Of a stretch of 64,000 nt of DNA, positions 52,363-61,300 are shown one piece after another; position 1 is the first letter of the stretch, and each line of letters starts with the position of its first letter. Source of the DNA: Cohnella pontilimi (GTDB lineage: Bacteria; Bacillota; Bacilli; Paenibacillales; Paenibacillaceae). Made by a program: the position numbers and the translations under genes. The stretch is taken from contig NZ_SUPK01000002.1 of NCBI RefSeq assembly GCF_005049045.1, positions 496,001-560,000 on the forward strand, read 5' to 3'. The notes beneath the pieces were generated by a model, which saw only the letters and a list, made by a program, of their open reading frames with translations, was not told the origin of the DNA and ran no database searches.

Positions 52363-53139
52363 TTACGGCGCTTTTCGAAAACCTGCCGCCTCCGCCTCTT
52401 CCTCGCTGCAAAACATTTGCTCCGCCTTCGTGCCTTTGTAAGAACGACCGCCTGGCACATGATAAATCTTGTCGCCTCTCGCGTTGATATTTCCCTTGAT
52501 TTGCGGATTCGTGCACGGCGCAGGCACGGACGCAGCGGGCTCCTCCTCCGGCTCGGCCGACGACTGAGGAGCTCCTTGCGCGATTCGGGTTTCCAAAGCC
52601 GCGAAGTTCTCCGTGTCGTTCCACATCCGCTCGAATTGCTCGTGAAACGACCGCGCTGCTTCTTCCTCGCGGAAAACAATCAGCATCTCGTCGTTCACCG
52701 TACTGGCGGCTTTGGAGTAATTGAAGGAGCCGGTGGTGCCTATTTTCCCGTCCGCAATCGTCATTTTCAGGTGCATGAGGCCGCTGTGCTTGTTGATTTT
52801 GATTGGAATTCCCGCACTGCCAAGCAGCTTCAGCGCTTCGCTTTGCGTTTTCCCTTTGGATTGGCTGTAATCCGTGATGAGCCGAACTTCGACGCCGCGC
52901 CGTTTGGCCTGCTTGATCGCGTCCACGATATCGGGATACGTTAAGCTGTAAATGGCGATATCCAGCGTTTTCTCGGCAGAATCGATCACCTGGACAAGCT
53001 GCCGTTCCGGATGCTGTCCCGCTTGGGTGAACGACCATTCCACGCTGCTGGTTTGCGAACGCCCGACATCCGTCTTTTGCGTACATCCGCCGGCGACGAG
53101 AACCGGCAATAAGGCAAAAAGCAAAAATTTACGTTTCAT
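52363..53139 (-). CDS. Phospholipase D-like lipoprotein with C-terminal sunset domain
   Basis: A 258-aa exported protein. It has a lipoprotein signal (residues 1-18, lipobox VAGGC with C19) and a single PLD/Nuc-type domain. The HKD motif is H123-L-K125, then D130 and GSFN at 137-140, closest to the one-motif Nuc endonucleases. A Glu/Pro-rich linker (about 190-208) follows, then a small cysteine-flanked module (C209 to C244; [32 protein letters not shown]) seen on secreted nucleases (sunset domain). It probably acts as a surface nuclease; phospholipid substrates are possible. Start ATG at 53139 follows GGAGGATGG. Confidence 0.88.
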   Translation of the reverse strand: MKRKFLLFALLPVLVAGGCTQKTDVGRSQTSSVEWSFTQAGQHPERQLVQVIDSAEKTLDIAIYSLTYPDIVDAIKQAKRRGVEVRLITDYSQSKGKTQSEALKLLGSAGIPIKINKHSGLMHLKMTIADGKIGTTGSFNYSKAASTVNDEMLIVFREEEAARSFHEQFERMWNDTENFAALETRIAQGAPQSSAEPEEEPAASVPAPCTNPQIKGNINARGDKIYHVPGGRSYKGTKAEQMFCSEEEAEAAGFRKAP

Positions 53140-53220
53140 ATTCCATCCTCCGAAAACGTATGTTCCTGATTTATGCTAGCAGTCGGCCGTTTCCCGGGCA
53201 AGTTCTAATGGCATTCGATT

Positions 53221-53249
53221 TTGCAAACACTCAAAGGAAAACTTATAAT
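53221..53249 (+). promoter_or_regulatory. Sigma-A promoter of the LLM oxidoreductase gene
   Basis: TTGCAA (53221-53226) and TATAAT (53244-53249) are 17 bp apart, 42 bp upstream of the ATG. Confidence 0.75.
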
Positions 53250-53291
53250 TTCAGAACCGGTTTAAAAAAACGGTCAGGAGGAATTGAATTC

Positions 53292-54299
53292 ATGCCCAAT
53301 CGTCATGTTCCTGTTTCTATATTGGATCTTGCGCCTATCGTGGCCGGCAGTACGGCGGCCGATTCGTTCCGCAACACGCTGGACCTTGCCCGGCATGCGG
53401 AAAAATGGGGCTACAACCGCTACTGGCTGGCCGAGCACCACAATATGCCGGGGATCGCGAGCTCCGCAACGTCGCTCGTTATTTCCCATGTCGCCGCCGG
53501 CACCCAAAAAATCCGCGTCGGCTCCGGCGGCATCATGCTGCCCAATCACGCCCCCCTCGTCATCGCCGAGCAATTCGGCACACTGGAGTCTCTGTATCCG
53601 GGCCGCATCGATTTGGGACTGGGCAGAGCGCCAGGCTCCGACCAGCGCACGATGCGCGCTTTGCGCCGGGGCCTCGGCAGCGACGGGAACGACTTCCCGG
53701 AAATGGTCCGCGAATTGCAGTCTTACTTCAATCCTGAGCAAGGCGACGGCGTGCCCGGCGTTCGGGCGGTTCCAGGGGAAGGGTTCGACATCCCGATCTG
53801 GCTGCTCGGTTCCAGCGGCTTCAGCGCTCAATTGGCCGGGCAGCTCGGCTTGCCGTTTGCGTTCGCCAGCCATTTCGCGCCGGATTACTTACTGCCTGCG
53901 CTCGAGATTTACCGCACCAACTTCCGCCCGTCGGACACGCTGCAGGAGCCGTATGCCATGGTCGGCTTAAATGTTTTCGCGGCCGATACAGAAGAAGAGG
54001 CGCGCCGGCTGCGCACCTCTCATCAAATGCAATTTTTGAATTTAATCCGCGGCCGCACCGGCCAGTTAGGTCCGCCGGTGGACAACATGGACGAGTTGTG
54101 GTCGGATCACGAGCGCGCGATCGTCCTTCAGCAACTGAGCTATACGGCAGCCGGGAGCTCGGACAACGTGCGTGAACAAGTGCTGAGAGTCCTGGAAGAA
54201 ACAGGAGCGGACGAACTGATCGTCACGTCGCAAATTTACGATCACCAAGCCCGGCTGCGGTCATATGAAATCTTGGCGGACGTTATGGGACTTTATTGA
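53292..54299 (+). CDS. LLM class flavin-dependent oxidoreductase
   Basis: A 335-aa luciferase-like monooxygenase. It begins [14 protein letters not shown], with [19 protein letters not shown] and [37 protein letters not shown], the signature of the MsnO8/YhbW branch. It probably uses reduced FMN to oxidise an organic compound; the substrate is unknown. The ATG at 53292 follows AGGAGG at 10 bp and a consensus promoter. A longer upstream frame would read through the promoter and is rejected. Its last 7 bases overlap the end of the convergent SIS gene, with no terminator between. Confidence 0.92.
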   Translation: MPNRHVPVSILDLAPIVAGSTAADSFRNTLDLARHAEKWGYNRYWLAEHHNMPGIASSATSLVISHVAAGTQKIRVGSGGIMLPNHAPLVIAEQFGTLESLYPGRIDLGLGRAPGSDQRTMRALRRGLGSDGNDFPEMVRELQSYFNPEQGDGVPGVRAVPGEGFDIPIWLLGSSGFSAQLAGQLGLPFAFASHFAPDYLLPALEIYRTNFRPSDTLQEPYAMVGLNVFAADTEEEARRLRTSHQMQFLNLIRGRTGQLGPPVDNMDELWSDHERAIVLQQLSYTAAGSSDNVREQVLRVLEETGADELIVTSQIYDHQARLRSYEILADVMGLY

Positions 54300-55324
54300 T
54301 ATTGATCCACTACTTTGGAAATATAGCGGAATCCGTCGATATCGTGCCCTTTGAGCGCCGCGATTTTCTCCGCGAGCAGCATCAGCGGCAGCACCGCGCA
54401 AATCTGCGCCAGCAGCTGGTTAGGCTGCCCAGGCAAGACGATGATACGTTCTTGCGAGATTGAGGGCAACCGGACATCGCGGTCGACCACGAGGTATACG
54501 AGAGCGGACAGCGACACCAAATGCTCCGCATGCTTCAGCGAGTCGTCGACGCTGTCGGCCGCCGCCAAAATGACGATCGGCAGACCGGGCCGGATGACTT
54601 CAATGTTTCCGTGCCGGAATTCGGACAATGACATGCCTTCCACATGCTGGAAGGTTTTTTCTTTGAGCACGAGCGCGCCTTGCTGAGCCGTCACGCCAAA
54701 CGCGCCTGCTCCCAGCAGATAAAAGTTGTCGTGCTTCTCAAGTGCCGCTGCCCACTCGGAAATTCGCTCTTCGCTGCGGCGGATCGACTCCCGGATGGCG
54801 TCCGGAATCTGCCGCAACTGAGGCGGGAATCCGGCCTCTTCACCAGCCGCCAGAGTGAATAAGATCAGCAGCGTCGCCACATACGTCTTGGTCGCGGAGC
54901 TCACTTCTTCGCCGGCATTCATCAATAGCGTTTCGTCTGCGCCGGTTCCTAACGCGGAATGCTCATTGTTGGTGATGCCCCAAACCGTGACGCCGCGCTT
55001 TTTCAGGTACTCGACCGCCACCTGGGTTTCGTAGCTTTGACCGGATTGCGATACTAGGATGACCAAGGTGTCTTCATCTAAACTACGATCGAGCAGCGCG
55101 ACATCGGATGCCGGTATGACATGCGGAATGAGCCCGCCGTATTTCATAAACGCGTACTGTCCGATTTTGCAAGCGTTGAGCGAGGCGCCCGTTCCCATCA
55201 GGATCAGCTGCTTATAGGCAGCAAGCGCGGCACGGCAATGGTTGAGCTGCTCTCGGCTCGCTCCGGCAAACTGTAAACTTACGTCATAAGCACCGTGTAT
55301 TTCTTGGAACGTTTTCGAACTCAT
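54293..55324 (-). CDS. SIS domain sugar isomerase/deaminase (GlmS C-terminal type)
   Basis: A 343-aa protein of two SIS domains, like the isomerase half of GlmS and AgaS/FrlB proteins. The first domain has [18 protein letters not shown] and [10 protein letters not shown], the second [30 protein letters not shown]. Such enzymes isomerise or deaminate amino-sugar or ketose phosphates in the cytoplasm. The ATG overlaps the BadF-kinase stop by four bases (ATGA). It is the last gene of the sugar operon and runs into the convergent LLM gene by 7 bp. Its substrate is probably the phosphosugar made by that kinase (inference). Confidence 0.9.
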   Translation of the reverse strand: MSSKTFQEIHGAYDVSLQFAGASREQLNHCRAALAAYKQLILMGTGASLNACKIGQYAFMKYGGLIPHVIPASDVALLDRSLDEDTLVILVSQSGQSYETQVAVEYLKKRGVTVWGITNNEHSALGTGADETLLMNAGEEVSSATKTYVATLLILFTLAAGEEAGFPPQLRQIPDAIRESIRRSEERISEWAAALEKHDNFYLLGAGAFGVTAQQGALVLKEKTFQHVEGMSLSEFRHGNIEVIRPGLPIVILAAADSVDDSLKHAEHLVSLSALVYLVVDRDVRLPSISQERIIVLPGQPNQLLAQICAVLPLMLLAEKIAALKGHDIDGFRYISKVVDQYQ

Positions 55325-56340
55325 GTGGTTTGCAGCCCCTTGTGCTCCGCGGGAAGCCGGATTAAACCGAACCGGCCTGCGCTGGCGATCAAATTCTCGT
55401 TTCGCAATGCATATTTGGCGCCATGAATCCGATCAAGCCCCAACAAATAAGCTCCCACAACCGGCTCATACAGCGCATCTGCCAAAACCGCCTGCGGAGC
55501 TTGTTGCGCGAGCGTTTCCCCGATCACCTTTTGCAGCAAACGGTCTTTCGCCTTGAAAATGCTGCCCGACAGCACCACATCCGTCCTCAGCTCGGGATCG
55601 CCGATTTTGCGCAAACCGGCCAACGCATACCGCGTGATGGATCTGCCGTAGTTCTCCACGATCCCGCGGGCCACCTCATCGCCGGAGCTTACGATGTCAA
55701 ACAAAACCGGAGCGACCAGCTTATATGGGCCCAATTGTTGATGGATCCGGCGAAACAGCAGGTCGTCGACAGACGAAAGGCCGTAATAAGCAAGAATTGC
55801 ATCGGTCAACCGGGTGTAGGGACCGATGCCGGCATGCGCGTTGCAGACGGCGACGACCGCCGCTTTACCGAGCGCATAGCCGCCATGATCATCGTCGTTC
55901 ACATAGTATCCGAAGATAAAGCGCCCTCCGTCCGGCATTTGCACCGCCGCATTAAACCCCGTACCCGCGCAAAGCACCACGCTGTGACCCGCGTCGGTGC
56001 CGGCCCGCTGCGCGATCACGCAATCGTTCTGAACGTGGACGGAAGGAATCCCCATCGTCCGAATCAAGGCATCCTGGAGCAACGGATATTCATGGTCCCA
56101 GTCGGCGCCTGTTAGACCGCCCACGAGAAGTCTGACCTGTGAGGGAGCAATTCCGGCTTGCAGTATCGCCTGATCGCATGCCTGCTTTACGAGGGACATG
56201 GCCAAATCCAGTCCATCGCTCGAATGGCAAGCGCCGTCCGCATAGCCGATTCCAAAAATGTTCCCGTTCCGGTCTCCGACGACGGCGATCGTTTTGGTCG
56301 ATCCTTGATCGACCCCGAGCAAAAACTCCATCCCGCTCAC
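55321..56340 (-). CDS. BadF/BadG/BcrA/BcrD family sugar kinase (N-acetylglucosamine kinase-like)
   Basis: A 339-aa ASKHA kinase. The first phosphate loop is LLGVDQGSTKTIAVVGDRNGN, the second VVLCAGTGFNAAV, and the adenosine motif VLSGSIFK is near residue 260. This branch includes N-acetylglucosamine and N-acetylmuramic acid kinases. Its ATG overlaps the GH4 stop by four bases and the SIS gene follows with the same kind of overlap, so the three are coupled. A hexosamine released by the glycosidases is a reasonable substrate. Confidence 0.9.
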   Translation of the reverse strand: MSGMEFLLGVDQGSTKTIAVVGDRNGNIFGIGYADGACHSSDGLDLAMSLVKQACDQAILQAGIAPSQVRLLVGGLTGADWDHEYPLLQDALIRTMGIPSVHVQNDCVIAQRAGTDAGHSVVLCAGTGFNAAVQMPDGGRFIFGYYVNDDDHGGYALGKAAVVAVCNAHAGIGPYTRLTDAILAYYGLSSVDDLLFRRIHQQLGPYKLVAPVLFDIVSSGDEVARGIVENYGRSITRYALAGLRKIGDPELRTDVVLSGSIFKAKDRLLQKVIGETLAQQAPQAVLADALYEPVVGAYLLGLDRIHGAKYALRNENLIASAGRFGLIRLPAEHKGLQTT

Positions 56341-57608
56341 CTGTTTCCGAAAAATTGCGGCAAATACACTTTGTTCGCTTCGAGCAAATCGTCCAGAAGC
56401 GGAACGGCGATGTCATATTCGCCGACGAGCGGATGAGCGAGCAAAGCCAGCAGCGCTTTCTCTTTGTCGCCGTGCACTGCCGCTTCCACGGTCAGCTGCT
56501 CGTAGTTTTTGACCGCGCTGACCAGTCCCCACCCGATTGTCGGGATATCGCGCAGCGGCAACGGCTTGATGCCGTTCTTGTTGACGTTGCAGGCGATCTC
56601 CACCACGGCGTCGTCCGGCATCATAGGAACAGCCCCGCGGTTAGGCACGTTTACAACCGCCCACATGTTGCGGTCATTGTAGATCGCATCCATGATGCCG
56701 AGCGCGACTTCGGAATAGCCGCCTCCGCCCCGCTTAGCCAGCGCTGCCGGTTTTTCATACTGCTCAGGGTCGGCATATGCGGCGAACACTTCTTTTTCGA
56801 GCAGCTGCACCTGCTCTCCGCGAGTCAGCGGAGCTTCGAGCTGCTCGGCCACCCTTAGACCCTTGTGATAAAAATATTGCAAGTAGGGGCTCGGGAGCAG
56901 CCGCAGACGCTTCACCATCTCTTTGTCCAAACTCCAGGTCCGGTCCGCCGCCAGGTCGAATTCCTCGTCGGTGAGCGACCGCCCGTCTACGGTGATGTTC
57001 CACGCGTAGTTCAGATGGTTCAGTCCGTAAAAGTCGTAACGAACCGAATCCGGATCGACACCGAGCGCCTTGGCCGTCCAATTCCGCGGGAACAGGCCGC
57101 CCGAGCACAGGCCGGCCATATTCGCTTTGGAATATTTGGTCACCGCCTCCGTAACGAGACCGGCCGGATTGGTATAGTTAATGATCCATGCATCCGGGCT
57201 GTAACGTTCGACGTCCCGGGCGATCTCCAGCATGGCCGGAATGGTGCGGAGCGCTTTGGTGAACCCGCCCGCACCCGTCGTCTCTTGGCCGATCAGGCCG
57301 TATCGGTTCGGAATTTTCTCGTCGTTGATCCGGGCCGCATTCCCGCCTACACGAATTTGGACATTCACAAATGCGGCTCCTTCGATCGCATCCCGGCGAT
57401 CCGTCGTGGCACGAATGTTGACCGGAAAATTCAAATACTGCGCGAACCGTTTGCTGAATCCGAGCATGATGTCCAATCGTTGCTCATCGATATCCATCAG
57501 TACAATTTCACGGATCGGAAGCCGGTCCTTGAGCTTGGCGAAACCTTCGATCAGCTCCGGAGAGTACGAGCTTCCCGCTCCGATAATGGCCACTTTTACA
57601 CCGCTCAT
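56337..57608 (-). CDS. Family 4 glycosyl hydrolase (6-phospho-beta-glucosidase type)
   Basis: A 423-aa NAD- and Mn-dependent GH4 enzyme. The NAD fold is VKVAIIGAGSSYSPELIEGF, and INYTNPAGLVTEAV and YDFYGLNHLNYAWNI are family signatures. The metal ligands appear as the cysteine in AGLCSGG and the histidine in GLNHLN. GH4 enzymes cleave alpha or beta glycosides, often 6-phosphorylated, through oxidation at C3. The closest pattern is 6-phospho-beta-glucosidase, but annotation within GH4 is often imprecise. ATG at 57608 follows GGGAGTG; a start five codons earlier has a weak site. The ROK gene lies 41 bp upstream, and the BadF gene overlaps its end. Confidence 0.9.
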   Translation of the reverse strand: MSGVKVAIIGAGSSYSPELIEGFAKLKDRLPIREIVLMDIDEQRLDIMLGFSKRFAQYLNFPVNIRATTDRRDAIEGAAFVNVQIRVGGNAARINDEKIPNRYGLIGQETTGAGGFTKALRTIPAMLEIARDVERYSPDAWIINYTNPAGLVTEAVTKYSKANMAGLCSGGLFPRNWTAKALGVDPDSVRYDFYGLNHLNYAWNITVDGRSLTDEEFDLAADRTWSLDKEMVKRLRLLPSPYLQYFYHKGLRVAEQLEAPLTRGEQVQLLEKEVFAAYADPEQYEKPAALAKRGGGGYSEVALGIMDAIYNDRNMWAVVNVPNRGAVPMMPDDAVVEIACNVNKNGIKPLPLRDIPTIGWGLVSAVKNYEQLTVEAAVHGDKEKALLALLAHPLVGEYDIAVPLLDDLLEANKVYLPQFFGNR

Positions 57609-57649
57609 CCTGTTCACTCCCATGTCTCTATTCCATTCGTACGGCTGGC

Positions 57650-58669
57650 TCAATACGCGGCTGAAGAAGCTTCTCCCTTCGATCGCACAGCTTCCGGCGC
57701 AGCTCCCAGCACGGCGGAAGCCACCGACATGCTGGCCAAGTCGCCGACGCTTTCGCCGAGACCGGCGGGAACGACCCGACATACTTGCAAGTTGTGGGGC
57801 AGTGCTTCCTTCGTCAACTGCTCCAGCACGATCGGCTCCAGAATCGACTGCTGGCGGCCGTAGATACTGCCGATGACGATAAGCTCGGGATTCAAAATAT
57901 CCACGAGTATGGCCAGCCCTTGTCCCAGCCGGTTCCCGACAACCCGGAAAATGTCCAGCGCGAGCGGGTCGCCCTCCTTCGCCGCTTCCCCGACCTTCTG
58001 CGTCGTAATATCGTCCAGCTCCGCGGCCGTCGCGCAAAACGACGGCGGGTTCCCTTGGGCAATCGCTTCTTCCGCGCGGACTCGAGACAGCAGCGCGATG
58101 CCGCCTCCGCTGCAGAAGCCTTCGAACGAGCCGGCTTTGCCGTATCCGATCGGGCCGTTGTCGTCAAGCCGGATGTGTCCCACTTCGCCGGCCATGTCGT
58201 TCGTTCCGGTATACAGCCGGCCGTCCAAAATCAACCCGGCGCCCATGCCGGTGCCGAACGTCAGGAAAATCATGTTGCGGCAGCCCCGGCCGGCGCCCCA
58301 TTTCCATTCCGCCAGCGCGCAGGCGTTGGCGTCGTTCTGAAGGCCGACCGGGACGCCGAACCGTTCCCGGATCGGCGTGACGCAATCGAACTCATCCCAT
58401 CCCGGCAAGTTGGGAGGAGACAGCACCACGCCGGACCGGCTGTCCAACGGCCCCCCGCAGCTGATGCCGACGGCGGCGAGCGGTTCGCTCGAATGCTTTT
58501 CCGCCAGCAGCTCCTCCAGCGTATCCATGAGCCGCCGGATCGTTTCCTGCGGTGTCGGCGGAGTCGGAAAGCTTTGTTTCACGAGCAGCTCGATCCCCGT
58601 TTCCCGCGTTCTTCCGAGCGTCACCGCACATTTTGTGCCGCCGATATCCATTCCTCCGAGTAGTGTCAT
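57650..58669 (-). CDS. ROK family sugar kinase without the zinc-binding cysteines
   Basis: A 339-aa ROK kinase. The phosphate loop is LLGGMDIGGTKCAVTLG, the catalytic aspartate is in LQNDANACALAEW, and the second loop is FLTFGTGMGAGLI. ROK kinases normally carry CxCGxxGCxE; here the matching stretch reads IGYGKAGSFE, so the zinc site is missing. There is no DNA-binding helix, so it is an enzyme rather than a repressor. The ATG at 58669 overlaps the stop of the GmhA-like gene by four bases and has AGGAG 12 bp upstream. It probably phosphorylates a hexose from the glycosidases. Confidence 0.9.
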   Translation of the reverse strand: MTLLGGMDIGGTKCAVTLGRTRETGIELLVKQSFPTPPTPQETIRRLMDTLEELLAEKHSSEPLAAVGISCGGPLDSRSGVVLSPPNLPGWDEFDCVTPIRERFGVPVGLQNDANACALAEWKWGAGRGCRNMIFLTFGTGMGAGLILDGRLYTGTNDMAGEVGHIRLDDNGPIGYGKAGSFEGFCSGGGIALLSRVRAEEAIAQGNPPSFCATAAELDDITTQKVGEAAKEGDPLALDIFRVVGNRLGQGLAILVDILNPELIVIGSIYGRQQSILEPIVLEQLTKEALPHNLQVCRVVPAGLGESVGDLASMSVASAVLGAAPEAVRSKGEASSAAY

Positions 58670-59304
58670 GGCGAGAAAAACTCCTCTTCGATCAAGATGC
58701 AAAGCGCATGATAAATCGGCAGGTGTCTCTCTTGAATATCCGGCGTGCTGTCGAACGGAACGCAAACGGCGGCGTCGCACAACGCTTTCATACGGCCGCC
58801 CGACCGTCCCGTCAAACCGATCGTGCCCATGCCGAGCGCCTTGGCGACCCTTAGCGCATGAAGCACGTTGGCGGAATTCCCGGACGTACTGATGCCGATC
58901 AGCACATCTCCCGGCTTTCCGTAGCCGTAGACCTGCTGTGCGAACACCAAATCCGGCGCCGCGTCATTGGCGAAGGCCGTCGACAGCGCCGTGTGGCTCA
59001 CGAGCGAAATCGCTGGCAGCGCCCCTTGCAAATGCTGCACAATATAACCGGCGGATTCGGCATCGACCGCCGAGAGCTTGTCGCGGAACGAAGAAGGAAC
59101 CGGCCGCTGCAGCATGAAGCCTTTCATCAGCTCGCCCACGATGTGTTCGGCGTCCGCCGCGCTTCCTCCGTTGCCGCATATGAGCACTTTGCCGCCATTG
59201 CGGAAACAAGTGCGCAGCAGCTCAAAGGCTTGAAAGATATCCGCCGAACAGGCCGGCTGCAGCTCCGGATATTTGGCGTAAAGTTTATCGAGAATCGCAT
59301 ACAT
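58666..59304 (-). CDS. SIS domain protein, phosphoheptose isomerase-like (GmhA)
   Basis: A 212-aa SIS protein with the GmhA layout: N-terminal helices (AFELLRTCFRNGGKVLICGNGGSAADAEHI), and VLIGISTSGNSANVLHALRVAKALG, the phosphosugar loop. GmhA turns sedoheptulose-7-phosphate into D-glycero-D-manno-heptose-7-phosphate; in catabolic operons such proteins act on other ketose phosphates, so this is named by similarity only. The ATG at 59304 follows AGGAGGG. The ROK kinase gene overlaps its end by four bases. Confidence 0.9.
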   Translation of the reverse strand: MYAILDKLYAKYPELQPACSADIFQAFELLRTCFRNGGKVLICGNGGSAADAEHIVGELMKGFMLQRPVPSSFRDKLSAVDAESAGYIVQHLQGALPAISLVSHTALSTAFANDAAPDLVFAQQVYGYGKPGDVLIGISTSGNSANVLHALRVAKALGMGTIGLTGRSGGRMKALCDAAVCVPFDSTPDIQERHLPIYHALCILIEEEFFSP

Positions 59305-59330
59305 GATGGATCCCTCCTTGCTGCTGGCAG

Positions 59331-60626
59331 TTATTCATGAGATAAATTCATCAAATGGCGGATCGCTTTTTGAAAAAAGTCCGGTTTGCCAAAGCTGCCC
59401 GATTTCAGCACAAGCAGCAGCGGCCGTTCCCCAAACGTGAGGCAGGAAGGAAGTCCGGGTTCGATTTCCCGGACGATTCGCATGCCTTGAACGCCCAGCC
59501 GCTCGCATGCCGATGCAGAAGTATCTCCACCGGCGATTATGGCGCGCGTCTGCCCGGTTGCAGCCAATACTCTTGCGGTAATTTCCGCGAGCGATCCGGA
59601 TACGAGCCTGGAAACGTCGGTGTTGCTCAAGCCCATTTGTGATCCGGCCGATTTCGTCTGCCGCACCTGCTCCGCGTCATGAGAGGAATGGACGAGGACG
59701 TGCCGGCCGCTTAGATTAAGCGCCGCGATTTGTTCCGTGAGCGAAGCCAATAATGGTTCCCGGCCCTCCGGATCGAGCAGTTTCAACGTGTCTAATTCGA
59801 ACACCGACGTGCCGCATGTCCGCAGCTCCTCCACTTGCCTCGCGGTTTGCGGCATCAGGCTGCCGGCCGTGATCAGCAGGCCGGCATCGCTTCCGGCCGG
59901 AATCGCCGGAGGCGCCGCCTCGGAAGGCGAGGTCGCCTTGCGCAGTAGAGCGAGCTCTTCCGACAGCGCGGAGCTGCCGCACAAGACGCGTTCCTCCAGC
60001 ACCGCCTCCGCAATGATCCGAAGTGCTTGCTGGTCCGTCACATCAAGAATCAAATAATGGCATCTGTTCTTCATCTCTTCGATGGCTTGCCGCAAAGCAT
60101 CGGGCCCTTGCTCCACGACGGTATGGTCCAGCTGCGCCACCGTGCGCTCCGTCTGCCCGCGCAGAATGCCGGCGAGATCCGACCGCGTCATCGGATGGAC
60201 CGGATCGTGCCGGAACTCCGACTCTTCCAGCTTCTTGCCGTGCACATAATGGATGCCGTCTACCGTCGTTCTCCCGTTTTTCGGAAACCCGAGCACGACC
60301 ACCGCGAACGACTCGCCGAGCGCATCCAGCATCGCGTCGAATTCCGCGCCGATATTGCCTCGAAACACCGAGCAGGTCTTATTGATGAATTGGGTGCACC
60401 CCAGCTCCCGCAGCTTCGCCGTGGCCGCGAACACTTTGTCGTAAGCCGTCTTCGGCGAATCAAACCGTGAATTCGTATCGAAAATGACGACATCCCCGTC
60501 TTTCACTTGAGGATAGGCCGAACCGCCGGCGGTGAAAGGATAGATATGGGAGGCGTATCCGGCTTTGGCGAACATAATGCCGATATCTCCCGCACCCGTG
60601 ATGTCGTCGGCCGAAATGCCGATCAT
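59331..60626 (-). CDS. Four-carbon acid sugar kinase family protein (DUF1537)
   Basis: A 431-aa kinase of the DUF1537 (DUF1537_N / NBD_C) family. The N-terminal sugar-binding half has IGISADDITGAGDIGIMFAKAG and FINKTCSVFRGNIGAE; the C-terminal nucleotide-binding half has AIIAGGDTSASACERLG and VLKSGSFGKPDFF. Relatives phosphorylate threonate, erythronate or 3-oxo-tetronate and are usually paired with an aldolase-like enzyme, as here. Its ATG overlaps the stop of the class II aldolase gene by four bases. ATG at 60626 follows AGGAGG. Confidence 0.92.
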   Translation of the reverse strand: MIGISADDITGAGDIGIMFAKAGYASHIYPFTAGGSAYPQVKDGDVVIFDTNSRFDSPKTAYDKVFAATAKLRELGCTQFINKTCSVFRGNIGAEFDAMLDALGESFAVVVLGFPKNGRTTVDGIHYVHGKKLEESEFRHDPVHPMTRSDLAGILRGQTERTVAQLDHTVVEQGPDALRQAIEEMKNRCHYLILDVTDQQALRIIAEAVLEERVLCGSSALSEELALLRKATSPSEAAPPAIPAGSDAGLLITAGSLMPQTARQVEELRTCGTSVFELDTLKLLDPEGREPLLASLTEQIAALNLSGRHVLVHSSHDAEQVRQTKSAGSQMGLSNTDVSRLVSGSLAEITARVLAATGQTRAIIAGGDTSASACERLGVQGMRIVREIEPGLPSCLTFGERPLLLVLKSGSFGKPDFFQKAIRHLMNLSHE

Positions 60627-61285
60627 TCCTCCCACCTCCTGCGCGGCTTGTAGCCGGAATGCGAGAGGAAGTGCTGCACGGCCGCTTCCGGCAAAGGATT
60701 CATGCCGATGCCTCCAGCTTGTGCGGTGACGGCCATCCGACACGCCATTTCCAACGTTTGCAGCGCCATTCTCGCTTCCTGCAGCGTCGTATCGTACACC
60801 AGCACGCCGTGGTTCTCCAAAAGCAGCACGTTCGCCCGCTTCGCCTTCTCGCGTACGACTTCGCCAAGTTCCACCGACCCCGGATGCCGGTAAGGCACCC
60901 GCTCCACGCGCTCCAAATAGTACATCGTCTCCACGAATAACGAAGACGGAATGTCCAGACCGGAGCAAGCCGCCAGCGTGCTGTAAAAAGGAGAAGCGTG
61001 CAGCACGGCGCCGATTTCCGGCCGGCTTTCGTAGATCGCGCGGTGCATCGGCATTTCCTTGGATGGCTTCTTCGCTCCAGGGTCCTCCGGCTGCCCGTCG
61101 AACCGGCACTCCACCAAATCTTCTTCCGCGAGCTCGCCCAAATAGGTGCCGCTCGCGCTGATCATGCAGGAATTTGGGCCTGTCCGGGCGCTGATGTTGC
61201 CCGCGTTGCCCCAGGCCAAGCCGAATTGCATCATATAGCGGCCCACATCCTGAAGCTGCCGCCTGATCGTCCGGACGTCCGTCAT
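60623..61285 (-). CDS. Class II aldolase/adducin family protein
   Basis: A 220-aa protein of the class II aldolase (AraD/FucA) fold: GLAWGNAGNISARTG, KKPSKEMPMHRAIYESRPEI with the acid E77, VLHASPFYST with H96, and LLLENHGVLV with H159. Active members bind zinc with H-x-H plus a third histidine; here the second of the pair is S98, so the site is altered. Paired DUF1537 kinase plus aldolase-like enzyme is the layout of tetronate (OtnK/OtnC) pathways. The reaction may be aldol cleavage or decarboxylation. ATG at 61285 has only a weak ribosome site (GGCGGTG). The GH2 gene lies 15 bp upstream. Confidence 0.88.
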   Translation of the reverse strand: MTDVRTIRRQLQDVGRYMMQFGLAWGNAGNISARTGPNSCMISASGTYLGELAEEDLVECRFDGQPEDPGAKKPSKEMPMHRAIYESRPEIGAVLHASPFYSTLAACSGLDIPSSLFVETMYYLERVERVPYRHPGSVELGEVVREKAKRANVLLLENHGVLVYDTTLQEARMALQTLEMACRMAVTAQAGGIGMNPLPEAAVQHFLSHSGYKPRRRWEE

Positions 61286-61300
61286 CGGATTGTCACCGCC

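Noticed and set aside
51884-53086. A 400-codon frame that seems to fuse the holin to an upstream region
   Set aside because: The upstream part is antisense-free shadow of the PLD lipoprotein gene read in another frame; the holin has its own GGAGGG site at 52273.
51884-53139. Remnant prophage around the holin
   Set aside because: No integrase, structural, portal or lysin gene is nearby, and base composition matches the chromosome.
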